The notes beneath the pieces are model-generated. The model made no database searches. It had not been told where the DNA came from and worked only from the letters and a program-made list of their open reading frames with translations. From JADJQU01 sp035490315 (GTDB taxonomy: Bacteria; Planctomycetota; UBA1135; GCA-002686595), in the NCBI GenBank assembly GCA_035490315.1, contig DATHET010000221.1:1-64000 (forward strand): a DNA stretch of 64,000 nucleotides, given 5' to 3'. Shown here piece after piece: positions 62,551-64,000 of the stretch. The number at the start of each line of letters is the position of its first letter. The first letter of the stretch is position 1. A program made the position numbers and the translations under genes.

Positions 62551-64000
62551 ATGCGCACCCTGCTCACCGGACTCGCCCTGCTGCTGTTCGCGACAGTCGC
62601 CCAGGCTCAGATCTACGCCGTCTCCTTCAAGGACGACAAAGTGGCGCGCAAGTACAAGGACCACCTGGTCACGATCAATGGCGAGCAGGTAGTCGTCGGA
62701 GAAGCCAAGTTCTCCATCCACCTCGATGGAAACCAGATCAAGTACGACGGCACGAACAAGAACGAGCTGTGGGTTTCGGATTCCGGCGATCCGAGCTGGG
62801 TCCCCTACAAGGTCAAAGGCGAGGAACGTGTGGCGACCAGCCCCAAGGGAGTGCTGGAGATCACCGGCTCGCACATCAAGAACATCCGTGTCCTGATCCA
62901 GGAGCAGAGTCTCGCCGGTCTCGCGGAGGAGTATCGCGAGCGCCTGGCCAAGATCCAGGAGATCCAAGGCGAGCGCGAGAAGGCGACCAAGGCCAGCCGC
63001 GAGTGGTTCATGGCTCACCAGCGGCTGATCTCGAACTACGAGCGCCTGCAGAACTGGTTGTCGAGCACCTGCTTCCCCGAGGCGGCCAAGAAGCTCGCCA
63101 AGGAGATCGAGCGGCAGAAGAAGAACGTCGCCGCCGACGCGCTCGCCGAACGCCTCGCGAACGCGAAGGCCTCGATCAAGATGGTCGACACGCCTTCGGA
63201 TCTGATCGAGTGCGCCAAGACGGCGACTGGCGGAAAGCTGACCTTCCACGTGCAGGAGAGTCTGCATGGGCGCATCGTCTACCGGAACGAGATCAACGAC
63301 GATCGCGTCCGCGCGCTGCTGGAGTTCGCGGAGGAGGCGATCGACGGTTTCCGCGGCGACTGCGTCGATCCCTACCTCGACATCGACTTCGAGGACAAGA
63401 TTCCCGAGCACATGTTCGCCGAATGGTTCTTCGGTCCGCAGGACTTCGACGAAGCCCAGCAGATGAAGAAGGAGTACTACCACGTCGCGGAGAAGGACCA
63501 CCTCGAGGAGCGCAAGGCCGTCGCCGGCACCCGCTTCAACCGCTCGCTGCCGCCGCAATCGGTGCACTTCTGGCGCTGGCAAGAGGCCATGGACCTCGAA
63601 GGAACGATCGCGCACGACCTCGGCCACGACTTGACGGCGCTGCACTACAACCTCTCGCAGACCAAGCCCGTGAACCAGGATTGGCTGTTCGAGGGAGTTG
63701 CCTTCTACATCAGTCTCGAGTTCCTCGGAAAGAACACCGTCACCTGCAAGGAGTTCAAGGAGACGAACTACGTCCACGAGAAGAAGAAGGAGGGCGAGCG
63801 CGAAGTGAAGCTGGGCTTGCGCGACTTCTACAACGCCCTCGCGCTCGACTCAGGTCCGTCGATCGACAAGCTGGCGATCCGCGAGCTGTTCTCCTTCGAG
63901 GACGCCGACGTGGCGAAGTCCTGGAGCTTCTACGATTTCGTCGTGAAGAAGGAAGGCAAGAACGGCCAGCGCCTGCTGCGCGCGGCCTGCGAGGCTTCGG
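62551..64000 (+). CDS. Exported metallopeptidase-like protein, N-terminal part
   Basis: The frame starting at ATG 62551 runs off the right window edge (483 codons seen). A signal peptide (RTLLTGLALLLFATVAQAQ) is followed by a strand domain, a coiled segment (LAEEYRERLAKIQEIQGERE) and then, at about residues 355-395, AHDLGHDLTALH and WLFEGVAFYISLEFL. This is the spacing of gluzincin peptidases (HExxH ... EGxAxY), but the Glu of HExxH is Asp here. An ATG 36 nt upstream in frame would precede the signal with charged residues. Activity is therefore doubtful, although the fold is plausible. Confidence 0.7.
   Translation, partial: MRTLLTGLALLLFATVAQAQIYAVSFKDDKVARKYKDHLVTINGEQVVVGEAKFSIHLDGNQIKYDGTNKNELWVSDSGDPSWVPYKVKGEERVATSPKGVLEITGSHIKNIRVLIQEQSLAGLAEEYRERLAKIQEIQGEREKATKASREWFMAHQRLISNYERLQNWLSSTCFPEAAKKLAKEIERQKKNVAADALAERLANAKASIKMVDTPSDLIECAKTATGGKLTFHVQESLHGRIVYRNEINDDRVRALLEFAEEAIDGFRGDCVDPYLDIDFEDKIPEHMFAEWFFGPQDFDEAQQMKKEYYHVAEKDHLEERKAVAGTRFNRSLPPQSVHFWRWQEAMDLEGTIAHDLGHDLTALHYNLSQTKPVNQDWLFEGVAFYISLEFLGKNTVTCKEFKETNYVHEKKKEGEREVKLGLRDFYNALALDSGPSIDKLAIRELFSFEDADVAKSWSFYDFVVKKEGKNGQRLLRAACEAS

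Noticed and set aside
62470..63777. Long reverse open frame of 435 codons at the right end
   Set aside because: It is the antisense of the exported peptidase-like gene, which has a signal peptide and motifs on the forward strand.

Overview
The window is bacterial, GC-rich and densely coded, and its gene content points to Planctomycetota. The evidence is a DUF1501 protein directly behind a PSD1/DUF1549/DUF1553 cytochrome protein, a membrane serine/threonine kinase with a TPR tail, an ECF sigma factor fused through a membrane segment to carbohydrate-fold repeats, and several secreted proteins sharing a C-terminal domain (ATYCTAKLNSLGC ... CSGVYSLDFNAFA ... WGRDNGF ... NGL) that I associate with the deep-branching Poly30-type planctomycetes. 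The phylum call is an inference from content. I saw no rRNA, CRISPR array, prophage or insertion sequence. LAYOUT: 1-4.3 kb holds a truncated acyltransferase-like membrane gene, a zinc-ribbon gene broken by an in-frame TAG, two thioredoxin-fold exported proteins and a three-gene membrane cassette. 4.5-10.5 kb is a five-gene reverse operon whose members overlap by 4 nt each: RluB-like pseudouridine synthase, catalytic M16 peptidase, non-catalytic M16 partner, sugar isomerase-like TIM barrel, Gfo/Idh/MocA dehydrogenase. 10.7-20.3 kb carries an alpha/beta hydrolase, recN, a methyltransferase, a DUF1579 protein and the DUF1501/PSD1 pair. 20.4-27.0 kb carries a beta-propeller protein, thpR, a secreted protein, nagA-rsmD facing pdxJ-dapA. 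27.0-30.7 kb has an orphan HATPase and clpB behind a good sigma-54 promoter match. 30.6-39.1 kb is an accessory stretch with a dispersed family of roughly 100-bp palindromes, a methyltransferase with a coiled-coil tail, secreted and TPR proteins, a GT39-like membrane protein, a tandem hairpin array and a DUF234-type ATPase behind an AT-rich palindrome. 40.5-44.2 kb holds small redox or hypothetical genes and a TolB-like secreted protein. 44.4-47.9 kb is a three-gene radical-SAM cassette in which the SPASM domain sits on its own polypeptide with a histidine-periodic coiled coil. 48.1-54.8 kb holds the kinase-TPR protein, Ohr and the sigma fusion. 54.9-57.6 kb holds a decayed nitrite-reductase fragment, an HMA-repeat lipoprotein interrupted by TGA, tRNA-Leu and a broken second copy of that tRNA. 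57.6-64.0 kb holds paralogous exported proteins, an alkaline phosphatase, DUF2238, another domain-sharing secreted protein and a truncated metallopeptidase-like gene. HOW THE GENES WORK TOGETHER: the reverse operons with 4-nt overlaps imply coupled translation. The exported inventory (PSD1/DUF1501, phosphatase, propellers, M16 pair, TlpA-like proteins) fits a heterotroph with a protein-rich envelope. The less explained items are the in-frame TGA followed by a SECIS-sized hairpin, the palindrome family that supplies stop codons and part of thpR, the split radical-SAM/SPASM cassette, and the hairpin array next to the DUF234 ATPase.
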